This document shows positions 1-12,572 of a DNA stretch of 64,000 nucleotides, piece after piece (the stretch's first letter is position 1; each line of letters begins with the position of its first letter). Location: NCBI GenBank assembly GCA_015680685.1, contig MNCI01002098.1, positions 285,625-349,624 of the forward strand, in the 5' to 3' direction. This DNA comes from Gnetum montanum. Its lineage: Eukaryota > Streptophyta > Gnetopsida > Gnetales > Gnetaceae. Below the pieces are notes generated by a model. It had not been told where the DNA came from. It searched no databases and saw only the letters and a program-made list of their open reading frames with translations. The position numbers and the translations under genes are program-made.

Positions 1-675
1 GTTTTATCCCTCCAGAGATAGATTATTTTCCAGTGTATGCCTGCAGTGTGGTGAATGTAATTGTACGACATCCATTATTCGAGTGTGACATACTTGGACA
101 CGCACATGATCGAAAATAAAGATCAAGATTACTTCATCGTTGCAGCATTCACTTAGTTTCATTATTTAATTATTTAATTGTTATTTTTATTCACTTCTTT
201 CCTGGTTAATACTCTCTCACTCTTAAACTAACATTAGAACGTGGAATGAGTACAACTTGATTACGAGCATTTAAGTGTAACTACTTGGTAACCCAGTAGC
301 GTACCTAGGATCTACACTTGGTAATCCTAGTGGTAGTCGTGCATGAAGTCCAAGATGTGTACGGATAATCAAGGAACGGATGCTCATTGCACTTAAGCTA
401 GATTAGATTCTCTTACCCTTCTCTCTTAGCTTAGTACTTATTACTTTCCATTGTCTTCAGGAGTAGCATTAGATTAGAAACCCATCATACACCTCACTCT
501 AGACTAAACCATACGTGACAAAGATAATACTAGTCTAGGTGGAAAGACAACAAACTGCAACCTAAGGCTAACTGTCTAGGTGCCACAACTAGTCTATCTA
601 TGGAGTTCAATCGGATCACACGTGAAAATGCTCGTATATGTATGGTTGAGTTTAGGGGTACCTCACCACTCATCA
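1..675 (+). mobile_element. LTR of family B, 5' end cut by window edge
   Basis: This long terminal repeat matches the complete copy at 58454-59486, beginning inside the TCCCTCCAGAG segment just after its TATA region. It carries an AATAAAG polyadenylation-type signal near 114 and two copies of the GGTAACCCAGT minisatellite unit near 290-345. It ends at ACTCATCA (675), the shared 3' terminus of the family. The next bases (TCCTCCTTCATTGC) weakly resemble the tRNA-Asp primer-binding site seen at 13476, so this could be a 5' LTR, but the site is too decayed to be sure. CpGs are largely converted to TG/CA compared with the 58 kb copy. Confidence 0.8.
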
Positions 676-753
676 TCCTCCTTCATTGCATTGTGGAGAA
701 AACATAAAAGAGGCTAAGAGATTGCATTTTTTCCCTACTTCATACCTATCTAG

Positions 754-952
754 TTTTGAGTGGCAGAGTAACCCTATGCCCCACCATATAAATTACAAGT
801 GTTTATGCATGATCGAGTCAAATTCCATGGACTTAGGACTAGATGGATGCTTTAAAGAACTAAGTAATAGAATGTTGATCATTGTCTTTCTAATCTTACT
901 TTTGTTAGTTTACTTTGTATAGTTTAGTGTGATTGAGGCACATGATGGTTAT
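754..952 (-). mobile_element. Inverted fragment of LTR B
   Basis: On the minus strand this matches the last 200 or so bases of LTR B. Compare GAGTGG...ACCCTATGC...ACAAGTG here with the start of the solo LTR at 5222. It faces the LTR at 1-675 across about 80 bp and so could form a foldback. It ends without a recognisable terminus. Confidence 0.6.
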
Positions 953-1449
953 TTATTATTATTATAATATTTAAAAGATTATAATATTAAACTAATTAAT
1001 CTAACTATGAAGAAATAATTTAAACTAGTGTAAGCATAGAGCATTCATTTTCAACTTTCTTTATACATCCTAAACAAGTTTTTTCCTTATCGACTATTTC
1101 CTTCTAATTATGTCAATAAGCTTCACTCCATTTTTCAATTCTTTGTGTTACCTTTTGGTAGCACATATTTCATCCCTCAACCATAACCTACTATACTACT
1201 CTTTCTAGTCTATTTCACTTCCTATATTTTTTGGTTCATTGTCATTTAATCTTCCCTAACCTCCTATCATGACCTTCTTTTCCATATACCCACCTAATCC
1301 AATCTCATTTGGTATATCTTATCTTAAAAATTTTGGATCCGTTCCCTATATGTGGCCTCCCTTAACATCCTCACCTAATACCATGACTCAACATACTATT
1401 AACTCTCCTAGAACAGATCCATAGTTGTTCACATGACTAAACAATATAA

Positions 1450-3070
1450 GGCTCTATCTTCAAAATAGCAAAGATAAAGCATATAAGGAAACTTTCCTAT
1501 ATCCTTGGATAAGGTCTTAATTGATCCCATATGCACTACAATATTTTTTCTAGTCTTGACTAAGGAAATTTGACTTTCAAGTTTCATAAAGTACAAAGAT
1601 GAAATAGTGGATCTCATGAATCATGTGGTCACATTCAAAAAAAATGCATGCTTCTAGTCCCTTATCCTCACATTTTGTTAATATGCTTCTCAAACTCCTT
1701 TTCTAAAATAGCTCTATAATGATGTAGATGTATAGCACATAAATCTATTACCTCTCTAGAGAAACTACTTGTAGCCTTCATTGAATGCTTCAAGTTCAAC
1801 ATATCTCAAATAACAAGTATGATGACTTTTTTTGCCATCAAACAAGCTCCAAATGAGCTTATTAATAAATTCATTTCTCAATGGACAACAACATTTACTA
1901 AACTACCATATTATTTAGAGGAATGTCATCTATATGACATATTCAAAGCTACAATGATTAATTACATTTAGAAAGGGATGACTTATCCTAAGCTTTATTC
2001 TTTGAATGATGCTTTCCTAGTTGCCAGATGCATTGAAGAAGTTGATATTCAAAACAATAATGAAGAATTTCTATCACCTTATAACAAGGCTAATAAGGAT
2101 ACAAAATAAGAGAAGGGACATATAATATTTCAAGGTATTTCTTATTTCTCTAAGGAACAAAACAGGATTCTCTCAATTACTTCATCTTCTTCTACGTAGC
2201 AAGAGAGATAGATCTTAAAGCAGTAGAGATTAATACACCAAGATACTTATGAGGTACTCTCTACTTCTAAACAATCTTCTTAAGGATGGCCATCTTAAGA
2301 AGAAATAGGTCTCTTATCAAGTGAGAGCATGTTACCATCACATATAACTTATAACTATGGATCCTTCTTAAAGATAAGAAACTAATCTTGAGATTCCTAA
2401 ATGGTATGAGCATAAAAAATACTGATACTCTCATGATATTGTTGGACTTGATACAAATAACTGCAAAAATCTAAAAGATAGCACCTATGATCTTATAGAT
2501 AAAGGAAAGATAATGGTGGAGAGAAATCCATCTACTATGCATCCAAATAACCAAAACCTTAAGGTATTTTAGAATTCATTAGGAGCTAGAGGCATCATTT
2601 TAGCTTTCAAGCCTAAATATAAGCCTCATATATCCCCACCCAAGAAGCCTTAAGTCATCTACTAGTCTGACTAAAAATAGTCCCAATAGTCATCATCACA
2701 ACCTCAAAATCCCTATGTTATCCATTGGTGTAATTATGCTGCTACATCCAAACACTCTTCTCCACCTTTCTATTATATTCATGCTACTAAATCCCATCAT
2801 TTCACTTCTACTTTCCAATGTATGCTTCCTTCTCATTCACATATGATTTCTTATCACACAAAATCTTAAGATGCCCCTTCACCTACTAGATCTTAGAAAT
2901 ATATCCACCATTTTCCATTACATCAAATATGAATCCTTACCCATGACTAGTACACTAATGAATCACAATCAACTAAATAGAAGGAGAAGGCTACTAACAC
3001 AGAAAACATGTATTTCTAGTAGTAATAGGAGATTTCTTTCTCAAGTAGCCTTTCATCTTCATTCAGTCTT
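1450..3070 (+). pseudogene. gag: Ty3/gypsy Tat-type gag relic
   Basis: Gag is the structural polyprotein that packages element RNA. The clearest block is around 1815-2100: FFAIKQAPNELINKFISQW, then FTKLPYY and DIFKATMINYI, the usual retrotransposon gag pattern, followed by an RCIEE segment. At 2390-2530 a zinc-knuckle-like segment (YCYSH, then DTNNCKNLKD, then YDLIDKGKI) matches the C-x2-H...C-x2-L...LID-GKI pattern of Tat-lineage gag, with the expected His replaced by Leu. The frame is broken by many TAG/TAA stops at likely Gln codons and by frameshifts. The 5' part (952-1450) is too decayed to assign a start. Not functional. Confidence 0.7.
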
Positions 3071-4020
3071 ATATAGCTAGTAATGGTAGTAGTTACTCCA
3101 TAAGCATCTTAGACTATGGAAACTAAGACCCTACAGTAGATAACCATGATTGTCCATTTTAAAGGTATCAACTTGTCTTCTTATGACCTCATGGAAACCT
3201 CTAAAGAGCATCATGCTAAACTCTATGATGTTATTAAGAGGATCATGATTCTAAGTGACATTTTGACTTGAAAAGAAGCTATATCTTCTTTTCTCTAAGT
3301 TTCATATTATGGATTAGATAACCTAAACTTTTGTGGTGAGAAAATTAAGAATAAATTAAAGACATGATATATTTGTTAATTTCTACTCTAATTCATCATT
3401 AACATATCACCTGAAGCTTCAATTCCACTAATACATGTTAATGATCCAAATCTAACATGATCACATGGATTGCTATAAAGCATGTTAGTCTTCATGATTA
3501 AGTAACTTTTAATGAAACTTATTCTAATCTCATCTCTTTTAATAACACACCAATAGTCATATGTTCCATTAGATTACCATTTATGGTAGGTGATTCTATT
3601 TAGTTTAAAACATTTTTCATGGTCATATATGAGTGTCTATGTGTTAATAGAATACTAAGATACCCTTGGCTAGCTCAACATGAAGCTATGTCTTTTCAAA
3701 TATGTCAAGAGATACACATTTTTGTTCATAACCATGAGATAGTCATCTCAACAGACAAATAGATTCCAAGTGTTTATCACTTAGATTGAGAAGCCCAATC
3801 TTATTAGCTTATTTGAAAACTAGCTGATATTAAACTTAAACCTATTAGCAAACCTATGGTCACTTTTTCTTCTAAGAATTCACCTATCAATATAGATCTG
3901 ATGGACTTAAGCAATGAGTCTATCTCTAACATCGAGTTTGTTGATTTAGGCTTTGGAGAACTTGATCTATCCTTGTCTAAAAAGAAGAAAAACATTATAT
4001 ATAAAATGTCTTTAGTTTTC
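3070..4020 (+). pseudogene. Ty3/gypsy protease-region relic downstream of gag
   Basis: This continues the gag relic. A conserved stretch MIVHFKGINLSSYDLMETS lies near 3150. Near 3390-3720, in shifting frames, HVNDPN is followed by an FMVGDS...FFMVIYECL...LRYPWL run, which fits the retropepsin pattern of a strand, then F-V, then LGRPWL. The catalytic Asp-Ser/Thr-Gly is not intact. No reverse transcriptase follows: from 4050 on the sequence is non-coding and very AT-rich, so the element is truncated after protease. Confidence 0.55.
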
Positions 4021-4050
4021 CATGCTTACAATTTTTATTTTTTGAACTAG

Positions 4051-4913
4051 ATTAGTACTTTGATATGATTGTACTTCATTTTTTTAAAAAAAAAATTAAC
4101 TTTCCAATCTAGATTGTTAAACTCTCAAGAATAACATTGCTATAGTTTAAATTATTTTTTCATATTAAAAATTTTGGAAACTTAGTTAACTCTTAATAAA
4201 TCTCTTATTTATATAAGAAAACCAACCTTTCTTTGAGTAATAGAGATTATGTGTATAAATCATCCACAAACAAAAATAATGCATGAGTTATGCAATAAAA
4301 ATACATAAAGGTGAATTAAAATAATTAAACTTTAGAATTAGTAACACCTTTAATAGAGCATATGTTCTCAACATAGTATTTTCCTATTCCATCTTAGTCC
4401 TAGTGTATTTTTTTGATTCCATATTACTTTTCCTCATAGAATCATGTTTTCTACATATAAATTTACTGTGTTTTTTTGCATTGCATCATATTTTCTTCAC
4501 TTTACTTTGTGATTTTTTAATGGTTTATTTCCTGACATTAAAATCATAACATCAAAGTTTTAAAGCATTAAAAATTATAAATGAATAAACAATAATTAAG
4601 GCTTTGGTCTTTCTCCTAAAAGAAAATTTATACTTCTTTCAATAATTCATAAGTATTTTTTAAATTAGTACAAGAAGAATTATACTAGAATCACTATTCT
4701 TACAAAATTGGTCACTATGTAATGTTTAAGGATTTTTGTATTTGTTATTAAGTAAACTTGTGTTCTTTTCAATAATTCATTAATATCACTTGAATTATGG
4801 TGACATAAATCACATTAAAATTTGATTCTTCATGTAAAATTTGTATTAGTTTGATTTCTTGTAGATTTAAGCTATGTATTAAGTAAACGATAAATATGCT
4901 ATTATTTAAAATG
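4051..4913. other. AT-rich stretch without recognisable genes
   Basis: I see no coding pattern, LTR terminus or tandem repeat in this roughly 860-bp AT-rich stretch on either strand. It is probably ancient element debris. Confidence 0.6.
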
Positions 4914-5070
4914 ATGGTAAGTTGCTTATTTCTTAAGTTAGAAGATGTGGGGTTTAAGCCTAGGCCTAGTTGAAGAGGTTAGGCTTTTGGTTCAACTACC
5001 AATCATAAGAGGCTAGGCTTTTTGCTCATCCATTAAGGAGACTACATCACAAGCTCTTCTAAGTTTTCAC
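4914..5070 (+). repeat. SINE-like (Pol III-type) repeat fragment
   Basis: TGGTAAGTTGCTTATTTC is followed 30-odd bp later by GGGGTTTAAGCCTAGG. The spacing and sequence resemble decayed A- and B-box elements of a tRNA-derived SINE (B box consensus GGTTCGANNCC). The same block occurs on the minus strand at about 61246-61405. No poly(A) tail or TSD was identified. Confidence 0.4.
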
Positions 5071-5216
5071 TCATTCATTAAAGATCCTTCCATAAATCTA
5101 CTTGACAAGATTAGCATTGAAGCTCTTGGTAATGATATTATTTTATTTACCCTCTACCTAAATCCTAACATTACAACATTAAATACAATTTTAATATTTT
5201 AGAGATCACAACTACC

Positions 5217-6076
5217 CTAATTGATGAGTGGTGAGGTACCCCTATGCTCAACCATATGAATCACAAGTGTTCATGCACGATCTAGTTGAATTTTGTGGAT
5301 GGGACTATTTGTAGCATCTAGATCACTATGCCTTGATCACAATTCACTATCTTCCCACTCAAACTAGTGGTAGCTTTATCACATACAGCTTAGTCGAAAG
5401 TGAGGCATATGATGTTGTATCTAATTCTAGGCTACTCCTGATAAGAATAAAAGGGTAAATTAATTAAACTAATGGGTGATGAAAACAAGGCCTAAACTAG
5501 CTTCTGTGAAATGAGTATCCAACCTTAATCATTTGTATACATCTTTGACTTTGTGAGACTACTTCTGGGACTACCAAGCATATGTCACTGAGTGTGCCAA
5601 ACAATAAACTTCTAGATTACCAAGTATCTACACTTAAATGCTCATGATTAAGCCATACGCATTTCGCTTAATAATAGGAATAAGAAATAGCAATAAATGG
5701 AAACATTTAACTAGAAAAAGTAGAAAATAATTAACACTTAAAAGAAATAATAATATAAGATAATGCTCCAATGATGGAAGTAATCTTGATCTTTATTGCT
5801 AGTCATGTAATGTGTCCAAGTATGTCACACTTGAACAAAGGTGTTTTATGACTATAAACATCACACTATAGGCATGCATTGGGAATGACAAACTTTAAGG
5901 AAAGGAAACTGAAAACTAAAACTATCTTCTACTTCTTCCTCCCTCAAATAGATGCCCAAGTGCTATATTTATAGGCCAACCTAGTAGAGGTAATGTTGGA
6001 TATCCAACATTGTTTCTTGGCTTCAACGTTGTGTATTTGACCTAAAGACCTAACAAGATGATGATTCATCACTAAT
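5217..6076 (-). mobile_element. Solo LTR B (5222-6071) with TSD CTAAT
   Basis: The LTR runs from TGATGAGTGG at 5222 to GATTCATCA at 6071. It is an 850-bp reverse-oriented copy of family B, flanked on both sides by CTAAT (5217-5221 and 6072-6076). Perfect 5-bp TSDs directly around one LTR, with no internal region, mark a solo LTR left by recombination between the LTRs of an inserted element. It keeps a TATA-type motif (TATTTATAG as read on plus, near 5967) and AATAAAG on the minus strand near 5800. Confidence 0.9.
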
Positions 6077-6128
6077 TCAACCAATTACCTTTTTACAATA
6101 TCCTTTAAGTAACATTATTATTTATTAA

Positions 6129-6462
6129 GAAGTGATATCAAGGTAAAATAATATTAGCTAAGTTGCATATTAAAATTTTATTTAGTATTAATTAATTAGT
6201 TTCCATATTTGACTAAGAACTAAAGGTGTTCGACCTACTCTTGAGTTTTGAATGGTTTTCATATTAAGATTTTCACTAGAACACTGTAGTAAAAGCAAGA
6301 TACAACACCATTAGGTGGGATTCACCATAAATGCTTCAACTAACTCATTGTGCATAAAAAAGTAATATCAAGGTACAACACATTTAATTGGATTTCCTAG
6401 TAAATTTTACACTAATTGGTTAAGAGTCGAAGGTAGTAGGCCTAATCTTGACTTTTGACTTG
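6129..6462. repeat. Two-unit direct repeat, period about 227 bp
   Basis: AAGAAGTGATATCAAGGTA at 6129 recurs as AAAAAGTAATATCAAGGTA near 6356. Each is followed about 100 bp later by a shared tail (ACTAAGAACTAAAGGTGTTCGAC versus GTTAAGAGTCGAAGGTAGTAG). The second unit abuts the proposed LTR terminus at 6463. Confidence 0.5.
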
Positions 6463-8981
6463 TGTCGCATCCAAAATGAAAAATCTTATGCCATAGTTCA
6501 AATGAAACACTCAAGTACTTATTATACATGATATGCCCTAGTATTGAGATCTAAATGAAGTCAAACCTAAAAAAACAAAAAAAACATATTAAATATATAG
6601 TATATTTGACAAAAAATAATGATTTTTTGACTCACATGGGGATATATATAAGAGTTGTACCTAAAAATAAATATTATAAATGACTAGAAACCTCGAAAAA
6701 AACATGAATGATATCAAAACCAAAAATAAAAGTTACTGTAATTTTATATTAAAAGTTACATCCAACATAAGAGGTTTATATCACTATCATTCAAAACATT
6801 ATGCAAATTCTCTAATGTTATTTAAACATCAAGACCATTACAAAATACAAAATCATATGGCCATCATACAATATAAGAAATCATCTAAAATGCATCATGT
6901 GATTCTAAACCTGAATAGCTTTGAAAAAATCCTTCAAAAGAAACCAACACTATATTAGGCATAATCAAGAGATTTAGCATCATAGTTATGAACACTCGAA
7001 TTTGCAAGGCTTGCATACAAAGATATATAAGAAGGTTTAAAAAATCTTCCACTAAAGGAACTAATCTTAAGATCATCCAAAAAAAAGAGTTAAAATGAAT
7101 GGATCGCATAGTTGGAAAATATAAATAACAATTCAAACAATCTTAATAGGTATCCAACTAATATTAATCTTACCATAATATTAGTACTATTTAAAGGCTA
7201 GCATCTCATACTATCGTACAAATCTTAAATGTTATTACCCCAAGATTAGGTGCAAGGATAAAAGCAAACAAGAACTAACACTACTACCATGATTGATCTA
7301 TCAAATTCATGATCTTCATATTAGTTATGTCCTAAAGACTTCATATTCAAAGTGAAATACCCTCGAATTTGTTTGAATCAACAATTTAAAAAATAATTCA
7401 TCTCTTTGCTAAAAAATATACATTAATTCTAGAGATATAAATTGATATATTCATATTGATATCAATTGAAATTGTCACCAATGAGCAAAATCAACAAGGC
7501 TTATGTGAATTTTGCTACATTTTGCTACAATTCCTAAAAATCTAGTTCAAATTCTAATTCCCACCAAAGATATTGAATTCTATTAATTGCTATAGCTTCT
7601 AAGAATATCAGTAAAATCTTCCTAAGAGAAATTGATTTTATTAGTACTCTAACAATCTCTAGTAATAAAGGACAACTAAATATTAATTTCAATTAATTCC
7701 TAGTGATTTCAAGGGATATCCTTAAATTTTGAGAATTTTAAAAGGTTCTACACATGCTCCATCATTAGTATCATATCTCCTAGGGTTCAAACCTTTGAAA
7801 ATTCATGTGATGAGCCCACTTTGACCATTTCATGTCCAAAAGGTATCAAAAGTGTTTATAGTCCCTCATAATTACTCTCATTTTCACATTCTCTAAATTT
7901 GAAACAATCGCACATCTTAATTACTTCACATTAATCCTTAATTCTCTTAAATCACACCTGAATCTACACCTTTTCATCTTGAGTTTACCAGTATTTTGCA
8001 AATCCTACATCGTACAAGCCTTTCAATTTACATTTCACTCAAAATGAAGCCAAATAAGCAAAGATATACCAAAATGAACCATCTTCAATGGAATCTAAGA
8101 CTTCACACATTAGAGAAATCTTTATGAAGACTATGGGTTGAACTTATTTGTAGCTCATCTTGTATGCAACCTATTGTTAGTCATACCCTAGTTGTAATCC
8201 TATCTAAGCCAAAAACCTAAAAGCAAGTCATTCTTATTGTGAGATTACTATGATTTGTAGCATCTTGTAACCTATTCAAAGCTAAATTTCTAGATAACAC
8301 TAATTTTCAAATATAAATGACTACAACCGAAATCCTTCTAAACATGCTTCAACCTTCTATAAGTTGCATGGGCCTTGTAGTCCCAAAGTTGAGTCAAATA
8401 ATTATCAAAAAACCTAATTTTGAGCTAACTATGAACCACTATCAATCACACCTAACTTGCAATTCCTTAGTGCAACTATCTATAGTTTACATGTAGTCAC
8501 AACTACTTGGACAACTTAAATAAAAGCTACAAATGACCTTCAAATAACTTTAAACTTGGAAATAAAATCTGGTATGACTTCTACAATAGTAGGAAACTAC
8601 AACTTGGACTAGGAGGCCTTCTTATATGAAAAAATTATCTCTAAAAAGTTGAAGTTTAATAATGTTTTATGGGTGTAGTACTACATAATGACTAACCAAA
8701 ATAAAATTTACAAAGCTAAATGTATTTCAAATTTTGATCATAAAATATATAAAAGATATATGACTTGACCATTAATAGTAATAATAAGTAAAAAATTAAA
8801 AATTTTAACAAAATAATTTAACCAGTAGATTGCATTCACCTAAGACAATAACATGATTCTATTACTTAGTTTATGAAATTTAAAATAATCTATTAAAACA
8901 CATCTAATAGTATTAAATCAAATAATTAACTTATATATTAAATTAAATAATTAAACTTGTACAAAATTTTAGGTCATAACA
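6463..8981 (-). mobile_element. Chromovirus-type 3' LTR (proposed)
   Basis: On the minus strand the segment starts TGTTATGACC at 8981 and ends GGATGCGACA at 6463, termini that are imperfect inverted repeats differing mainly by transitions. A purine-rich tract (TTGAATGAGGGGAA on minus, 8982-8995) sits immediately upstream of the LTR start. The tail of an integrase/chromodomain frame precedes it, which is the expected order of a Ty3/gypsy 3' end. No sequence partner is present in the window, so the outer boundary rests on the termini alone. Confidence 0.5.
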
Positions 8982-8995
8982 TTCCCCTCATTCAA

Positions 8996-9256
8996 GAGTT
9001 TTTCACTTGAAAAATGTTAAGAAATTTAATCCTCATATCCACTTTAGATTCCCCAGTTACTTCTTAGTTTCCATGTCATTTCCAAAGGGTCAAACACCCC
9101 CTTTATCCCATTTGTGTCTTGAGTACTAGCATAAACATCCGTTTCCTTGTTTATTCCACAAGCTACGACCATAATGTAATCACTTCCTTTTGTCTTGCAA
9201 CCCATAGCAAGGCCATAGGCCTTACAACAGATGCCACAACCATATCTACAAGCCAC
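8996..9256 (-). pseudogene. Chromovirus pol C-terminal tail
   Basis: The minus-strand reading FDPLEMTWKLRSNWGI, followed after stops by a segment leading to SEKLLNEGNVMT, resembles the end of plant chromovirus pol. There, the chromodomain's EATWE motif is followed by a short tail and then the TGTTA/CGACC LTR. The match is short and decayed. It is cut at about 9256-9340, where Tat-type gag sequence in the other orientation begins. Confidence 0.4.
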
Positions 9257-9359
9257 ACAACCAACAAGGCCATAAAAAGGCTTGGATCAAGCCTTCTAAA
9301 TTATCTAGGACCCAACAAAGGAGTTAAAGAGGCTTAAAGCCTCTATTTCCCAAAGTATC

Positions 9360-11385
9360 TAGATTATGGATTTCTACTAGGATGATCCCATTAGTCTTGT
9401 AGTCCCATCCTTTACACTTCCTTCTGGTGTTCCTATTCCCCAATTTAGTAAGTATAACAAAGAAGGTGATTCTAATGCTTACCTTATTATCTTTTGATTT
9501 GAGTGCTTACTCTTATAGCCATGGCCTCATACCATCATGAGGATTGTCCCTATGTCCTTGACTAGGAAAGCACATGATTGGTACCACACATTACCTAGAG
9601 GATCCATATCTTCTCTTGAGGATTGGATAGCCTAGTTTGTTAATTGATTCAAGTATAACTTGAAGCCTAATACCATGCTTGACCAACTCATGAAGGTCAA
9701 CTAGGGGCCCCTAGAACCTATGTAGAAGTTCATCTAGCAGTGGAATGGGTTACTAAACGAAATATCAGAGCCTATAGTTGAAGCACACCTTTTGGCTATA
9801 TTTAAGGAAGCAATTAATAACTTTATCAAGTTCAAGCTCTACTACCTTGACTTGTAGTCCCTCAGCTGAGCATTTTCCCAAACCAAGAATATAGAGGATG
9901 TTGCAAAGGCTAGCCATGATCTATCCTAAGTAACATATAAAAATCAACATACATAGAGAGATAAAGAAAAGGGAAAACAAAACAATATGACCATAAAAAG
10001 TATGGCTAAGAATGCCAAGACCACTAACCAGGGGTTGAGGACCAACTCACCCATGGCCTTCACCAATAACCATGATAACCAATCATCGACCTATGGGCCC
10101 ACTGCATCAACTACATCTAGGCCAAATTTTTAGTAGAAAGACTGTAGTAAGTACAAAAACTTACCTTTGAAACCACCCAAATTGCTAGATTAACTATTGA
10201 AGAGTGGGCACATGCAATATGAGCAGATGACCAAAGCTACTTGACAGAAGTAGGAGTAGCTATGTAAAATAGCCAAGGATCCCACTTGAGCAACAAAAGA
10301 TGATCCCCAATTGCCTTGGTACTTCAAACTAGATCATTTTTTCCACTATCACCAGTTGCTTGGTCATGATATAGACTTCTACCTCATGCTGAAGGATGAC
10401 CTATAGAAAATGATAGATGGGAGAGAGCTAGTCTTAGATGCTTCTAACCCAATTTGACCACAAAAATAATTTATGAAAGTGTACAAGGACCCATTGAATG
10501 CTAATAACAACCCTTATGTTATTTCAACATTCAACAGAGATGATGGTCAGAGATTCGTAGGAGAACCATTCGTGATCTAGGTACCCCCTTATGACGAAGG
10601 GGCTTCTTTAGTTTCCACTAGCTCAAGATCCATTTTTGACATAAAAATACCATCATGAGTCCCTCTAAGGAAACCTTTTCTCATCAAGGTACCCCATCCT
10701 AACACAACCCCATCAACTATAGCTTAACTAGCTAACACAACTAAACAACAACCTCTTTTGGTGTCTAATACTATTGCCTCTTCCTCCCAACTAATGACTG
10801 ACAACTAAAAGACCACAACCATGAAAAGAAAGAAGCATAAGCCAAAGCCCAATAATAAGGGTAACAAGAAAAAAATGCACAGAAGGAAGTGGACCCATGA
10901 AAGCCAACTCCCATCTCGGCTATACCCATGACCTCCTCTACCAATCCCCCTTTAATCAACAAGCCATAATAGGATCCTAAAACTCATAACCAGAACAAAG
11001 AGGAGAAGCTCAAATGACCACAACCTAAGAATGAAGTTCGTATTTTGGGGTGCATGGAGGAAGTGAAGCATGACTGGGGTGCCAAGCCCATGGCCAATGA
11101 TAAAAACTTCCTTAGTGTGATCGATTAGGTCAGAAAATCTCTCAAGTAGAAGAATACAACTCTAAGATTGTATGACCTCATTATGACTTCTGCCACACAT
11201 CGTGAGGTGCTAGTCAAAATGTTCACTTCCATTCTTGTTAGTGGCTACATCCTTGCTAATTAGAAATCCATCCATGAAATGATGGTTCCTCCCTCACCAA
11301 AGTAGAAGAAGTCAACACCCCTAGTATTTAGTGACAATGAAATCAAGACTAGTCCCCAAGATGGCAAAGTGACTAGGGATCCTCT
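9360..11385 (+). pseudogene. gag: Tat-type gag relic (copy C1)
   Basis: This plus-strand gag is homologous to the minus-strand gag at 38560-40450. Shared blocks include VPIPQFSKYN near 9430, SLTRKAHDWYH near 9555, and SSLEDW. Near 10318-10400 the segment YFKLDHFFHYHQLLGHDID...LKDDL...IDGRELV corresponds to the Tat gag zinc knuckle, with Cys positions replaced by aromatic residues. Further shared blocks are NNNPYVISTFN (about 10500) and a KKHKPKPNNKGNKK basic stretch (about 10830). There are many stops, mostly at Gln/Trp positions. The 5' LTR and leader expected upstream are missing: reverse-oriented chromovirus sequence ends just before it. Confidence 0.75.
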
Positions 11386-12010
11386 ACTCATAATAATATG
11401 TGTAGGGTAGTTTAAAGTGCATTGGGTGCATGTTGATGATGGATCCACAACAAATGTCATCCCATGAACCATCATTGAACACTTAGGGCTAATAGAGAAA
11501 ATAAAACCTACCACAACTACAACTCTTAAATCCTCCAATGGATCAAGGGTTGTTGTCAAGGGGTCTATCTCCTTGGACTTTGTGGCAGGGAAGAAATTCC
11601 CCACAACCACCAATTTCTTAGTGATGGAGGAGATGCTAGGGTTTAACATTATCCTAAAAAGACCTTGGTTGATTGAATTATAGGTCATGTCCTCACCCAT
11701 CCATCAAGAAACTCACCTTCCTTAAAAGGGAGGTATAATCATCATCCATAGTGATAGTGTGGTTCCCCTGGCTATCAAAAATGTGAACATAGAGTAGGGA
11801 TCTAAAGTGGAGCTTCAGGAGGAAACTCCTATCCATGAAGTTCATCAACCCAAGAAAAAGTAGAAACCAAAGAATAACAACAATGAGAAACGTGATGTGT
11901 CATGGAATGAACTCCAATTCAACATCATTAATGAAGGGGATGGTGAGTACAAACTTTTGCAAAATAGATCTTATAATTTTCCTAGCCTTTCAAAGATCAA
12001 AAAAAGTATA
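11386..12010 (+). pseudogene. Tat-type protease relic (copy C1)
   Basis: A retropepsin-like segment is read from about 11420: HVDDGSTTNVIP, then IEHLGLIEKIKP, VVVKGSISLDFVAG, and LGFNIILKRPWL near 11640. The Asp-Gly-Ser (DGS) in the first block occupies the catalytic Asp-Thr/Ser-Gly position. The order matches the reverse copy at 37980-38350. A basic tail follows (to about 12010) and then non-coding spacer. Several stops make it inactive. Confidence 0.65.
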
Positions 12011-12239
12011 AACAAGTAACATGCACTCCTACTATAACTAGTTTTCCTAAGTTTTCTCTTTGTTGGCTTGTTATTGCTTTGTTTTCTGATGTTTCATGTT
12101 ACTATTTATGCATATAGCCTAGAAGTTTATTTTTCCATTTATTATGGCCTTATTGCTTTCTCTATTTGCTTTTCTTAGCATGATATAGACTAAAAAAATC
12201 AAAAAAATGTATAACATAAAATCACTAAAAAATTATAAG

Positions 12240-12405
12240 TTTTTCTTTAACTACATTCCACTAAGACTTTGAATTGGCAATAAGGCCCATCATTGCCTTA
12301 AATTGGCAAAATAACCACAACACAACATGGCCCGCCATGGCCTTAAACTGGCAAGACACTACAAACTATGCTCACCATGGCCTAAAATTGATAAAAAACT
12401 CTTTT
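12240..12405 (+). repeat. 'TTAAACTGGC' minirepeat cluster in the pro-pol spacer of C1
   Basis: Units ending in GGCCTTAAACTGGCA recur three to four times with spacings of about 29 to 46 bp. The same unit is found at the corresponding place in the reverse Tat element (37380-37510, regular 29 bp), at 28030-28090, and at the 3' ends of both Tat pol regions (31436-31745; 33560-33660). Confidence 0.7.
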
Positions 12406-12572
12406 ATTATATTTTTTTAGCCTATTATCGCATTGGTTAGCCATTTAATTTTATAACCTGAAGTCATTAATATAGCCATCCACAACATGTATAACACTAT
12501 AGCTATAGATATCTAGCCAAAAGTGAAACCAAAATTTAAATTTAAAATGTTTATAACATACATAGCCATGGC

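Noticed and set aside
9119-9337. A 72-codon open frame on plus
   Set aside because: No motif; it overlaps the chromovirus tail on minus and the start of the Tat-related region. Treated as chance.
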